Shown here piece by piece: positions 16,570 to 24,548 of a DNA stretch of 64,000 nt; positions within the stretch are counted from its first letter, which is position 1, and each line of letters begins with the position of its first letter. Location of the stretch: assembly GCA_965214915.1 (NCBI GenBank), contig CBDCCP010000001.1, positions 2,108,001-2,172,000 of the forward strand, given 5' to 3'. This DNA comes from CATQHP01 sp965214915. Its GTDB lineage: Bacteria > Acidobacteriota > Terriglobia > Bryobacterales > UBA6623. The notes beneath the pieces were generated by a model. It searched no databases. It saw only the letters and a program-made list of their open reading frames with translations, and was not told the DNA's origin. A program made the translations under genes and the position numbers.

Positions 16570-18294
16570 CTACACTTTGGGCGTCACTCCCAGCAGTTGG
16601 AAACAGCGCTGTTGCAGGGGCGTGGGCTGCGTCTGGATAGTGAAGTTGGCGCCGGCGGCGGCCTGCATGGTGTTGGCGGTCAGCGTCCCCAGGTCGGCGA
16701 GTAGCGAGCGGAAGCTATGCACCGGCAGATCGTCGGCGGTGCGCTTGCGGCCGGCCTTGGCCGCTGCCGCCGGCGAGCGGCGCGCGGGGGCGAGCGGCGA
16801 AGGGCGTTGCTGCTCGGCTGCGGCCGGGTCGTGGTCGTCGAACAGCAGGGGCGCCAGCTTTTGGCGCATGTGCCACTCGACGTAGTAGGCCAGCATGCAC
16901 AGCAGCACGTGCGCCCGCACGCGGTCCGCCCGCCGGTGGTGGATCGGGCGCACCTTCAGGTTCACCGACTTGAGACTGCGAAAGGCCCGCTCCACCTGCG
17001 CCAGGTTCTTGTAGGCGCGCACTGTCTGGGCGGCATCGAACCGCTCGGGGGCGACGTTGGAGCGGACGATGTAGAGCCCGTCGAGTTGCTGCTCGGCCGC
17101 GATCTTGTCTTCATCCCGGCGATAGCTGAACGTGTCGTCGGTGATGGTGGTGACGAAGTGCTTGGCGACCTTGTGGCGGTTAAGCACCTTGCCGACCCGC
17201 AGGCCGATGGCCGCCGCGCCGCGCAACGGCCGGTTCTTCCGTCGAGTCGCCGTGGCGATGGGCGCCAGGTCCTGCTCGGTGGCGGCCAGCAGTTCCTGCC
17301 GCTTGCGCTGGCGCTGGGCGGCCAGCAGGGGATTGCGGCACACGACCAGTCGCTCGCCGGGGAACTCCTCGCTGCTGATCTCGGCCAGGTTGCGCTCGTC
17401 GAACAACGAGGGCGCCACCGCGCCGGCGGCCAGCAGCTTGCGCATCGTCGGCGCGCGCAGCGTGGTGATCCAGCGCAGCCCGTCGACGCCCTGCAGGTCC
17501 TGGCGGATGCGCGCCGCGGTGAGCATGCCGCGGTCGCCCACCAGCACCACCCGTGCGAGTCCGAAGCGGTTGCGGATCTTGTCCACTTGGCTGGCCACCG
17601 TCTGCGGATCGCCGGTCGAGCCGGCGAAGACTTCCACCGCCACCGGGCAGCCGGCGGCCGTGCATAACAGACCGAAGACGATCTGCAACGTGCCCGGCTT
17701 GCCGTCGCGGCTGTGTCCCCGTTGGGCCAAGGGGCAGTGGGTTCCCTCCAGGTAGCTGGAGGTCAGGTCGTAGAGCAGCAGGGTGTGCTCCTGTAGATGG
17801 CGCTTGGCCAGCCGCTGCTCGATGCCCGCCTGCCGCTCCAGCAGCCAGTCCATCGCCTGATACAGTTCGTGCTGGTTGACGTCGCCGAGGCCGAGCGCCG
17901 CGCCCAGGGTCGACACCGCGCTCTCGGGCGCCAGGGCGCGGGCGGTGGCCAGCTTCGACTGCGCGTCGATGACGCGGGCGGCGAGCAGGGCCACGGCCAA
18001 GTCGCGGGTGCGGCTGGGGCGGCGGGCGAGCAAGGTGGGCAGGGCGAGTTGCTGCAGCGAGCCCACGACGGCGGCGACATGGCCGTGGGGCAGGCTGCGC
18101 AGGCAGGTGAAGGCCTCGTCGGCAGGGACGAGGCGCTCGCCGCGCAGGACCCGGCGCAGCGTCTCGATGGCGGCGGGGGGCAGCTTGGAGAGGTTGGCGA
18201 GGGTGCGTTTTTTGACGCGGCCGCGGTCGCGGTAGGACTCGCGGAGGAGGATGGCTGGGGGCGAGTTGCGGTTGGGCACGCGCTCTATGTACAT
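16570..18294 (-). CDS. IS1634-family transposase
   Basis: DDE transposase of 574 residues from ATG 18294 (an upstream in-frame ATG at 18330 would add 12 residues that reach into the AT-rich end). N-terminal YRDRGRVKKRTLANLSKLP is the family opening. The catalytic residues are seen as D in LLLYDLTSSYLEG, D in VVLVGDRGML and E in YKNLAQVERAFRSLK, with the late HVLLCMLAYYVEWHMR segment. A Pro/Ala-rich stretch (LAPARRSPAAAAKAG) separates the catalytic part from the C-terminus. No stop or frameshift interrupts it, so the element may still move. Confidence 0.9.
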   Translation of the reverse strand: MYIERVPNRNSPPAILLRESYRDRGRVKKRTLANLSKLPPAAIETLRRVLRGERLVPADEAFTCLRSLPHGHVAAVVGSLQQLALPTLLARRPSRTRDLAVALLAARVIDAQSKLATARALAPESAVSTLGAALGLGDVNQHELYQAMDWLLERQAGIEQRLAKRHLQEHTLLLYDLTSSYLEGTHCPLAQRGHSRDGKPGTLQIVFGLLCTAAGCPVAVEVFAGSTGDPQTVASQVDKIRNRFGLARVVLVGDRGMLTAARIRQDLQGVDGLRWITTLRAPTMRKLLAAGAVAPSLFDERNLAEISSEEFPGERLVVCRNPLLAAQRQRKRQELLAATEQDLAPIATATRRKNRPLRGAAAIGLRVGKVLNRHKVAKHFVTTITDDTFSYRRDEDKIAAEQQLDGLYIVRSNVAPERFDAAQTVRAYKNLAQVERAFRSLKSVNLKVRPIHHRRADRVRAHVLLCMLAYYVEWHMRQKLAPLLFDDHDPAAAEQQRPSPLAPARRSPAAAAKAGRKRTADDLPVHSFRSLLADLGTLTANTMQAAAGANFTIQTQPTPLQQRCFQLLGVTPKV

Positions 18295-18423
18295 GGATAC
18301 AATTATAGCAGGTATATCAAACGAAAACAAGGTAATAAATAATGAAAAACAGCAATATACATGGCTACAAATCGCCTCTTACACCACACCTCGACACCAC
18401 CAAAACCCTTTGCAATCTATGCG

Positions 18424-18588
18424 TTAGGGGGAAATGAAGCCCTGAAACTTCCGTTTAAGCAATACGAACAGGCCGCCGCCGACCGCGCTGAGCAGCGTGG
18501 CGGATAAGGCGATGATAAGCGGCCAGAGCGCCTTCCGGAGAGTATCGATGCGGGCGCTGATCTCGACGACTACGTTGTGGCCGGCCAT
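18424..18588 (-). pseudogene. Small single-pass membrane protein, 3' end replaced by the insertion sequence
   Basis: A 54-codon frame from ATG 18588, with gaggaa about 10 bases upstream, reads VVVEISARIDTLRKALWPLI and then a clear membrane helix (IIALSATLLSAVGGGLFVLL) ending in KRK. The last eight residues (KFQGFISP) are coded by the IS1634 end, so the natural C-terminus was lost or never read this way. An open frame runs further upstream as far as the tRNA, so the start is uncertain. I do not recognise a family; the look is that of small coiled-coil plus membrane-anchor proteins. Confidence 0.4.
18438..18458 (-). repeat. IS1634 inverted repeat, right
   Basis: Exact reverse complement of 16489-16509. 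It also codes for the C-terminal residues KFQGF of the small membrane-protein frame next to it. Confidence 0.9.
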
Positions 18589-18685
18589 GCCGCGGACTTC
18601 CTCGACGGCGGCGTAGGCCGACTCAGCCTCCACATCGGCGTGGCGCAGGGCGCGGAAGAGCGCGCCGGCAGCCGGTTGGCGACGG

Positions 18686-18762
18686 TGGTCGGGGCGGAGG
18701 GATTCGAACCCCCGGCTTCCTGCTCCCAAAGCAGGCGCGCTACCAGACTGCGCCACGCCCCG
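18686..18762 (-). tRNA. tRNA-Pro (TGG anticodon)
   Basis: 77 nt including encoded CCA. Acceptor CGGGGCG/CGCCCCG, anticodon arm CCTGC-TTTGGGA-GCAGG giving TGG, and T-arm GGGGGTTCGAATCCCTC with one weak pair. The 3' end points to the insertion sequence and the polysaccharide cluster. Confidence 0.95.
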
Positions 18763-18780
18763 GCCCGGCGGCCTGTTCCG

Positions 18781-18809
18781 ATTGTAACGGGTGCGCGGAA
18801 AACCTTTCA
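18781..18809 (-). promoter_or_regulatory. Probable promoter of tRNA-Pro
   Basis: Minus strand: CTGAAA, 18 bases, TACAAT (18781-18786), about 12 bases before the expected transcription start and 19 before the tRNA. The -35 is weak, the -10 is good. It lies at the 3' end of trmJ. Confidence 0.4.
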
Positions 18810-19541
18810 GCTACCGGGCCGCGGCTGTCTCAACTTCCAGTCCACCTGACGCAAGATGCCCTGCAGCATGCGAGCGTCTTCGGGGGCCAGCCGCAGGCGA
18901 TTGACGAACCTGCGCAGCGTCATGGTTTGCGTTGCGGCGCCGCCCTCGTGCAGGAAACCCGATTCTTCGAGCACGGGCAGCAGCATTTGCAGGATGCGCT
19001 CGCGGTCCGCGGCGCTGACGCTTGCCGGCGTTTTCAGTTGCGGCGCGGGCTTGGCGTTCCTGGCGATTTCGTAACAGCACACGGCGACCGCCTGGCCCAG
19101 ATTCATCGACGGACATTCGTCGCGGGTGGGGATCGTCATCACCCAATCGCAGAAAGTCAGGTCTTCCCTGGTCAGCCCGGATTTCTCCGAGCCGAAGACG
19201 AGCGCCGCCTTGCGCTCTTCGAGATGCGTGCGCAGCGCCGCCGCGCCCGCCGGCAACTGCCGCTGCACGTGCCGCTGCTTGCGGCGCTCGAGGCCCGAGC
19301 CGGCGACGACCAGATCCGCTCCGCCCAGAGCCGCGGCCATGTCGCCGGCTACCTGCGCCTGCTGCAAAACTTCCGCCGCGCCGGCCGCCGAGCGCGCATC
19401 CTGGAAGGCTTCGACATAAGGGCGCACCAGCCATAGATCGCGGAAACCGAAGTTGTACATCGCCCGCGCCGCGGCGCCGATATTCAGCGAATTCCGCGAG
19501 GCCACCAGAATAATGCGCAGATTATCTTGCCAGGCAGCCAT
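18807..19541 (-). CDS. trmJ: tRNA (cytidine/uridine-2'-O-)-methyltransferase TrmJ
   Basis: SPOUT methyltransferase of 244 residues that 2'-O-methylates position 32 of tRNAs with AdoMet. The N-terminus RIILVASRNSLNIGAAARAM is the substrate-binding motif 1. Motif 2 LVFGSEKSGLT and motif 3 CPSMNLGQAVAVCCYE form the knotted AdoMet site. The C-terminal part TLRRFVNRLRLAPEDARMLQGILRQVDWK is the TrmJ-type extension that separates it from the shorter TrmL. It lies 36 bp behind acnA on the same strand and may share its transcript. A TrmH-like assignment is the only real alternative. Confidence 0.85.
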   Translation of the reverse strand: MAAWQDNLRIILVASRNSLNIGAAARAMYNFGFRDLWLVRPYVEAFQDARSAAGAAEVLQQAQVAGDMAAALGGADLVVAGSGLERRKQRHVQRQLPAGAAALRTHLEERKAALVFGSEKSGLTREDLTFCDWVMTIPTRDECPSMNLGQAVAVCCYEIARNAKPAPQLKTPASVSAADRERILQMLLPVLEESGFLHEGGAATQTMTLRRFVNRLRLAPEDARMLQGILRQVDWKLRQPRPGS

Positions 19542-19577
19542 CGGCAGCCATCCCTTGGGGCCGGTTCGCCGGAAGGT

Positions 19578-22241
19578 CTATCCGCGAACCATCCGCCTCA
19601 ACACATACTGCAGGATCCCGCCGTTGCGGTAATACTCCACTTCTTGCGGCGTATCGATGCGCACAACCGCTTCGAACGTTACGGGCGCTCCGCCGTCGTC
19701 CTTCGCGGCGGTGACGGCGACGGTTTTCGCGGCGCCGCCGCCGAGACCCGCGATGTCGAATCTTTCGCGCCCGGTCAGTCCGAGCGCCGCGGCGTTGTCG
19801 CCCTGCTTGAACTGCAGCGGAAGCACGCCCATGCCCACCAGGTTCGAGCGGTGGATGCGTTCGTAGCCGACGGCGATGACGGCGCGTACGCCCAGCAGCA
19901 ACGGGCCTTTGGCCGCCCAGTCGCGGGAGGATCCCGCCCCGTATTCCTTGCCGGCCAGCACGATCAGCGGCACGCCTTCTTCGCGGTATTTTACGGAAGC
20001 GTCGTAGATTGTCATCCGCGCGCCGTCGGGAAGATGCTCCGTCCAGCCGCCTTCCGTGCCCGGCGCAAGTTGGTTGCGCAGCCTGACGTTGGCGAAGGTT
20101 CCGCGCATCATGACTTCGTGGTTGCCGCGCCGGGAGCCGTACGAGTTGAAATCCGCGGGCGCGATTCCGTGCTCCTGCAGATAGCGCCCCGCCGGGCTGT
20201 CTGCCTTGATCGCGCCCGCGGGGGAAATGTGATCGGTGGTGACGCTGTCGCCGAGCATGACCAAGGCGCGGGCGCCGGCGATGTCGGGCGCCTCGCCGGG
20301 ATCGGGTTTCATAGCCGCGAAATACGGCGGCCGGCGAACGTAGCGCGAGTCGTCGTCCCAGGCGAACAGGTCGGACTGCGGCGCGGCCAGCGCGGCCCAG
20401 CGCTCGCTGCCCGCATAGACGCTCGCATAGGATTGCCGGAACATTTCCGAGCCGACCGAAGCGGCGATCGTATCGTGGATTTCTTTTTGCGACGGCCAGA
20501 TGTCCCGCAAAAAAACCGGATTGCCTGCGCGGTCGGCGCCCAGCGGTTCCGTCGTGATGTCGCAGTCCATGCGGCCGGCGAGCGCATAGGCGACGACGAG
20601 CGGCGGCGAAGCGAGATAGTTCGTTCTGACCTCGGCATGCACCCGCCCCTCGAAATTGCGATTTCCCGAAAGCACCGACGCAACGACCAGATCGCCGCTG
20701 CGAATAGCGGCGGAAATCTCCGCGGGAAGGGGGCCGGAGTTGCCGATGCAGGTCGTGCAGCCGTAGCCGACGAGGTTGAAGCCGAGCTTGTCGAGATATC
20801 GGCTCAAGCCCGATTTCTCCAGGTATTCGGTCACGACCTTCGAGCCGGGAGCAAGGCTCGTCTTCACCCAGGGCTTGACCTGCAAGCCTTTCTCGACCGC
20901 TTTTTTCGCCACCAGGCCGGCGCCGAGCATCACCGCCGGGTTCGAGGTGTTCGTGCAGCTCGTGATGGCGGCGATCACCACCGCTCCGTGGCGGAGTTCG
21001 CATGCGGCGCCGTTCACGACGGCCTTGACCGCGGCGTTCGAGCGGCCCGTCGTCGATTCCTTCAGCATCGACGCGAACGAGCTTGCCGCCTCGGTCAGGG
21101 CGACTCGATCCTGCGGGCGCTTCGGACCGGCAATCGAAGGCACGACATCGCCCATGTCGAGCGCGAGGGTGTCGGAGTACTCGGCTTCGGGCGCGCCGGC
21201 GGTGCGGAAAAAGCCTTGCGCCCGGGCATAGGATTCCACCAGCTCGATTTGCTCTTCCGAGCGCCCCGACAGCCGCAGGTAGCCGAGCGTTTCGTTGTCG
21301 ATCGGGAACAGACCGCACGTTGCGCCGTACTCCGGCGCCATGTTGGCAATGGTGGCGCGGTCGGCCAAGGGCAACTCGTCGAGTCCGTCCCCGAAGAATT
21401 CCACGAACTTGCCGACGACGCCCTTCGCGCGCAGCATCTCGACGACCGTCAACACCAGGTCGGTGGCCGTCGCGCCTTCCGACAGCCTGCCCGTCAACTT
21501 GAAGCCCACCACTTGCGGGATCAGCATCGATATGGGCTGCCCCAACATGGCCGCCTCGGCTTCGATGCCGCCGACGCCCCAGCCGAGCACGCCGAGCCCG
21601 TTAATCATGGTCGTGTGGGAATCGGTGCCGACCAGCGTGTCGGGACAGACGTACGCCTCCCCGTTCGTGCGGTGCGCAAAAGCAACGCGGGCCAGGAACT
21701 CGAGATTCACCTGATGGACGATGCCCGTCTCGGGAGGAACGACTTTGAAATTGTCGAACGCGCTCTGCCCCCACTTGAGAAATTGATAGCGTTCGCCGTT
21801 GCGCAGGTACTCGATTTCGCTGTTCAGGGCGAGCGCAGCGGACGATCCGAAGTTGTCCACCTGCACCGAGTGATCGATCACCAACTCGGCGGGCTGCAGC
21901 GGATTGATCTTCGCCGGATCGCCGCCCATGCGCTGCATGGCTTCGCGCATGGCGGCGAGGTCGACCAGGGCGGGAACGCCCGTAAAGTCTTGCATCAACA
22001 CCCGCGCCGGGCGGTAGGCGATCTCGACGCTCGGCGCGGCCGTCGGCTCCCAGTCGAGCAAGGCGCGGATATCGGAGTTGGAAACCGTGACGCCGTCCTC
22101 GTTCCGCAGCAGATTTTCCAGCAGGATCTTGAGCGAGAACGGCAGGCGCGCCGCCGGGTCTCCGACCAGGGCGGGCAGCCGGTATATCGCCGCGCTCCGC
22201 CCTCCCGCGGTAAGCGTGTCTTTGGCGCCGAACGAGTTCAT
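19578..22241 (-). CDS. acnA: Aconitate hydratase A
   Basis: Citrate cycle enzyme interconverting citrate and isocitrate, cytoplasmic. The length of 887 residues fits AcnA/IRP-type aconitases. The 4Fe-4S ligands are C429 (AAITSCTNTSNP) and C495/C498 (GYGCTTCIGNSGP). Other conserved blocks are QDFTGVPALVDLAAMR, the TDSHTTMINGLGVLGWGVGG region and the C-terminal swivel domain with YGAGSSRDWAAKG. The start ATG 22241 has aaggggga-like bases 6-8 upstream. It is transcribed divergently from the MFS gene. A long antisense open frame covers it, but that is a GC-bias shadow. Confidence 0.96.
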   Translation of the reverse strand: MNSFGAKDTLTAGGRSAAIYRLPALVGDPAARLPFSLKILLENLLRNEDGVTVSNSDIRALLDWEPTAAPSVEIAYRPARVLMQDFTGVPALVDLAAMREAMQRMGGDPAKINPLQPAELVIDHSVQVDNFGSSAALALNSEIEYLRNGERYQFLKWGQSAFDNFKVVPPETGIVHQVNLEFLARVAFAHRTNGEAYVCPDTLVGTDSHTTMINGLGVLGWGVGGIEAEAAMLGQPISMLIPQVVGFKLTGRLSEGATATDLVLTVVEMLRAKGVVGKFVEFFGDGLDELPLADRATIANMAPEYGATCGLFPIDNETLGYLRLSGRSEEQIELVESYARAQGFFRTAGAPEAEYSDTLALDMGDVVPSIAGPKRPQDRVALTEAASSFASMLKESTTGRSNAAVKAVVNGAACELRHGAVVIAAITSCTNTSNPAVMLGAGLVAKKAVEKGLQVKPWVKTSLAPGSKVVTEYLEKSGLSRYLDKLGFNLVGYGCTTCIGNSGPLPAEISAAIRSGDLVVASVLSGNRNFEGRVHAEVRTNYLASPPLVVAYALAGRMDCDITTEPLGADRAGNPVFLRDIWPSQKEIHDTIAASVGSEMFRQSYASVYAGSERWAALAAPQSDLFAWDDDSRYVRRPPYFAAMKPDPGEAPDIAGARALVMLGDSVTTDHISPAGAIKADSPAGRYLQEHGIAPADFNSYGSRRGNHEVMMRGTFANVRLRNQLAPGTEGGWTEHLPDGARMTIYDASVKYREEGVPLIVLAGKEYGAGSSRDWAAKGPLLLGVRAVIAVGYERIHRSNLVGMGVLPLQFKQGDNAAALGLTGRERFDIAGLGGGAAKTVAVTAAKDDGGAPVTFEAVVRIDTPQEVEYYRNGGILQYVLRRMVRG

Positions 22242-22388
22242 ACAATCCCCTTCCGAATACCCGAACGGGAATTGAAGATTCCCGTCCGCCTTCGCGCGCG
22301 GCTTGCCGCGACCCGCGATCTTTCATAATCTCACTCTGCCGCTCCAAGCCGCAAAAAAGCCGGCGGCGCGGCCTTTTTACCCAGGGAG

Positions 22389-22415
22389 TTGTGTTACTCT
22401 AGCCAATCGTAAAAT
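22389..22415 (+). promoter_or_regulatory. Weak candidate promoter of the MFS gene
   Basis: TTGTGT, 15 bases, TAAAAT (22410-22415), 20 bases before the ATG. The spacer is short for sigma70, so this is tentative. It lies in the 194-bp gap between divergent acnA and the transporter. Confidence 0.25.
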
Positions 22416-22435
22416 CAACTCGGGTTGGGGGCAGC

Positions 22436-23689
22436 ATGAACCGGAACCGTCTGTTTATCGCCAGTTGCGTCGCATTGGTCACCACCTCCATGGTGTTTTC
22501 CATCCGCGGCGACGTGCTCGACGCGCTGGGCAACGACTTCCAATTGAACAAGGAGCAGTTGGGCCAACTGCTCAGCCCTGCGTTCCTGGGCTTCACGCTG
22601 TCGATCCTCATCGGCGGCTCTCTCGTGGATCTCTTCGGGATGCGGCGGCTGCTGACGATTTCCGGTCTTTTCTATGTGGGCGCGATCCTAGCGATCGTCA
22701 GCGCCCCATTCCCGGAGGGGCCGATCGAGTCCCTGTTCGGCAATCCGATCACGATCCTGCTCTGGTGCGCGATGCTCACTCTCGGTCTGGCGCAGGGCCT
22801 GGTCGAGGGCGTAATCAACCCGCTTTGCTCGACGCTTTTCCCGGAGGACAAGACCCACCGCATGAACGTGCTGCACGCCTGGTGGCCCGGCGGCCTGATC
22901 GTCGGCGGCCTGCTCGCGTTTTGCATCACGAAGATCATGGGGCTGGACGGCGGTGTCGGACCGGCGACGGCTACCCTCGGCTGGCGCATCAAGCTGCTGA
23001 CGATCCCGATCGTCGCCGTCGTCTATCTGTTCCTGATCCGCGGGCAGCGGTTTCCTGCAACGGAAAGGGTCAGCGCGGGCGTCAGCAACCGGGACATGGT
23101 GCTCGAGTTGTTCCGCCCATCGTTCATCTGCTTGTGGATCTGCATGTGGTTGACCTCAGCCACCGAACTGGGCCCCGACCAATGGGTCCCGTCGTTGATT
23201 ACCAATCTGACGGGCATGCAGGGCATCCTGATCCTCGTCTATACGGCGGGCATCATGTTCGTATTGCGCTTCTTCGGCGGCCCCTTGGCGCACAAGTTCT
23301 CCCCCTTCGGCCTGATGACCATTTCCGCCGTTCTCGCGGCCGCAGGTCTGTACTCGCTGGGCTCCGTCAGCACGATGTTCGGGGCGTTCGCGGCGGCGAC
23401 GCTGTTCGGCGTCGGCAAGACATACTTCTGGCCGACTATGCTGGGCGTCACGTCGGAGCTTTTCCCCAAGGGCGGTCCGGTGGCGCTCGCGCTGATGGGC
23501 GGCACCGGCAACCTGGCCATTGCATTTGTCTTGCCGATCATGGGCGGGTGGTACGAAAACGAAGGAGCGGCGGCGGCCTTTCAGTACGTTTCCGTGCTGC
23601 CGGCGGCGCTGGTAGTCTTCTTCGGCATGTTTTTCTTGTACTTCCAGCGCAAGGGCGGCTACAAGCCGGAGCAACTCGGCGGCGAATAG
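22436..23689 (+). CDS. MFS transporter, sugar-transporter-like
   Basis: Major facilitator protein of 417 residues with 12 hydrophobic segments. After the first helix comes LGNDFQLNKEQLGQLLSPAFLGF, with the loop GSLVDLFGMRRLLTIS matching the MFS GxxxDxxGRR motif. The stretch NVLHAWWPGGLIVGGLLAF resembles FucP-type sugar:H+ symporters. The start ATG 22436 has ttggggg 6 bases upstream. The hemerythrin-like gene follows after 12 bp and is probably co-transcribed. The substrate cannot be assigned; sugar or sugar acid is the likeliest by resemblance. Confidence 0.8.
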   Translation: MNRNRLFIASCVALVTTSMVFSIRGDVLDALGNDFQLNKEQLGQLLSPAFLGFTLSILIGGSLVDLFGMRRLLTISGLFYVGAILAIVSAPFPEGPIESLFGNPITILLWCAMLTLGLAQGLVEGVINPLCSTLFPEDKTHRMNVLHAWWPGGLIVGGLLAFCITKIMGLDGGVGPATATLGWRIKLLTIPIVAVVYLFLIRGQRFPATERVSAGVSNRDMVLELFRPSFICLWICMWLTSATELGPDQWVPSLITNLTGMQGILILVYTAGIMFVLRFFGGPLAHKFSPFGLMTISAVLAAAGLYSLGSVSTMFGAFAAATLFGVGKTYFWPTMLGVTSELFPKGGPVALALMGGTGNLAIAFVLPIMGGWYENEGAAAAFQYVSVLPAALVVFFGMFFLYFQRKGGYKPEQLGGE

Positions 23690-23701
23690 GCGGACCGGAG
23701 C

Positions 23702-24193
23702 ATGAAGCGGCATCCTGCGCTGATCCCGTTGTCGCATCAGCACCACGATGCGCTCGCGCTCTGCGTCTTCATCGACCGCGGTTTCAAGAAAGAAGCGACC
23801 GTTGCCGCCGCCCGCCGGCTGCGCGTCCGGGCGCTGCAAACGTACTCCCTAATGCTCAAGGGACACTTCGAGGTCGAGGAGGCGGTGTTGTTTCCGGCGA
23901 TTCGGCGGCGCCTCCCAGAGCTCGCTCTGCCGGACGAGTTGACCATGGAGCATCGCTCGCTTCGACGCGCCTTCGAGAATCTGGCGGACCTCGGCGGCGC
24001 CGATCTCATTGCCGCGCTGCGCCGACTCGGCAGCGATCTCGAGCGCCACATTCGCAAGGAAGAAAGGGCGCTTTTCCAAACCATCCAGGAAAAGCTGGAC
24101 GAGCCGACATTCCAAGCCCTGGACAAGGCGATCGCGGACGCAATTGCGAAGGTCTGCCTTGCGCTGCCGGCGCAGATCTTCACCGACTCTTGA
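23702..24193 (+). CDS. Hemerythrin-like HHE-domain protein
   Basis: Soluble protein of 163 residues, a four-helix bundle expected to hold a di-iron centre. The ligand pattern is visible: LSHQHHDALAL (residues 9-19), HFEVEEAVLFP (about 55-65), MEHRSLRRAF (about 82-91) and HIRKEERALFQ (about 118-128), the order found in bacterial HHE proteins such as YtfE-related and oxygen or iron sensing members. It starts 12 bp behind the MFS stop. Functions in the family range from oxygen or NO binding to Fe-S repair; which applies here is not shown by context. Confidence 0.85.
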   Translation: MKRHPALIPLSHQHHDALALCVFIDRGFKKEATVAAARRLRVRALQTYSLMLKGHFEVEEAVLFPAIRRRLPELALPDELTMEHRSLRRAFENLADLGGADLIAALRRLGSDLERHIRKEERALFQTIQEKLDEPTFQALDKAIADAIAKVCLALPAQIFTDS

Positions 24194-24335
24194 GCGTCTC
24201 GGAAGCGGACTCGCCGTTACGCGGTCGCCGGGGCGCCTTCGGCTTACATGCTTTGCAACTCGCGCCGTAACCACCGGCGACGATCAAAACCAGCGCGCCA
24301 AGAGACAGAACGATGAGCACAAGGCCGAAATCCAT
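24180..24335 (-). CDS. Small membrane protein with a CxxC pair (tentative)
   Basis: A 51-residue frame from ATG 24335: a 20-residue hydrophobic helix (LVLIVLSLGALVLIVAGGYG) followed by SCKACKPKAPRRP and a basic tail. The C-terminus overlaps the convergent hemerythrin-like gene by 14 bp. No good ribosome binding site is visible, and upstream bases include ggtataaat, which could be a -10 box. The sharply amphipathic design argues for a real small protein; the lack of SD argues against. Function unknown; the two cysteines might bind metal or form a disulfide. Confidence 0.35.
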   Translation of the reverse strand: MDFGLVLIVLSLGALVLIVAGGYGASCKACKPKAPRRPRNGESASETLKSR

Positions 24336-24548
24336 GCCATTATTTATACCGTCAAACACCGCGAGCATACACGCACGATTCCGGCAGCGCAATCGTCACA
24401 TGAGTTCCCCTATCCAGGTGTCTGAACAATGTCCTCGCCGTTCCCGCAGCAACTCCTCATGACACACAATCCAGCTCGATGAAGCACATGTAACCCAGCG
24501 GCCGCAATCGTGAACCCGTGCCCGCAACCGGCAGGGAGAAGCGAGGAA

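Larger units (their letters stand above)
16489..18458 (-). mobile_element. IS1634-family (IS4 superfamily) insertion sequence, apparently intact
   Basis: 1970 bp between perfect 21-bp inverted repeats (16489-16509 and 18438-18458, beginning ttaaacggaagtttcaggg). It contains one full-length transposase on the minus strand and short non-coding ends. No obvious target duplication is visible: the flanks are caactt on the left and gcaata on the right. Perfect ends and an open transposase suggest recent arrival. Confidence 0.88.

Noticed and set aside
18589..18756. A protein frame running through tRNA-Pro (starting AQSGSAPALGAGSRGFESLRP)
   Set aside because: This peptide is simply the tRNA-Pro gene translated. 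The small gene, if real, begins after it.
19527..22328. A 933-codon open frame antisense to acnA
   Set aside because: It covers aconitase exactly, gives an Arg/His/Gly-rich product with no family pattern, and arises from GC-rich codon bias. The aconitase frame has all cluster ligands.
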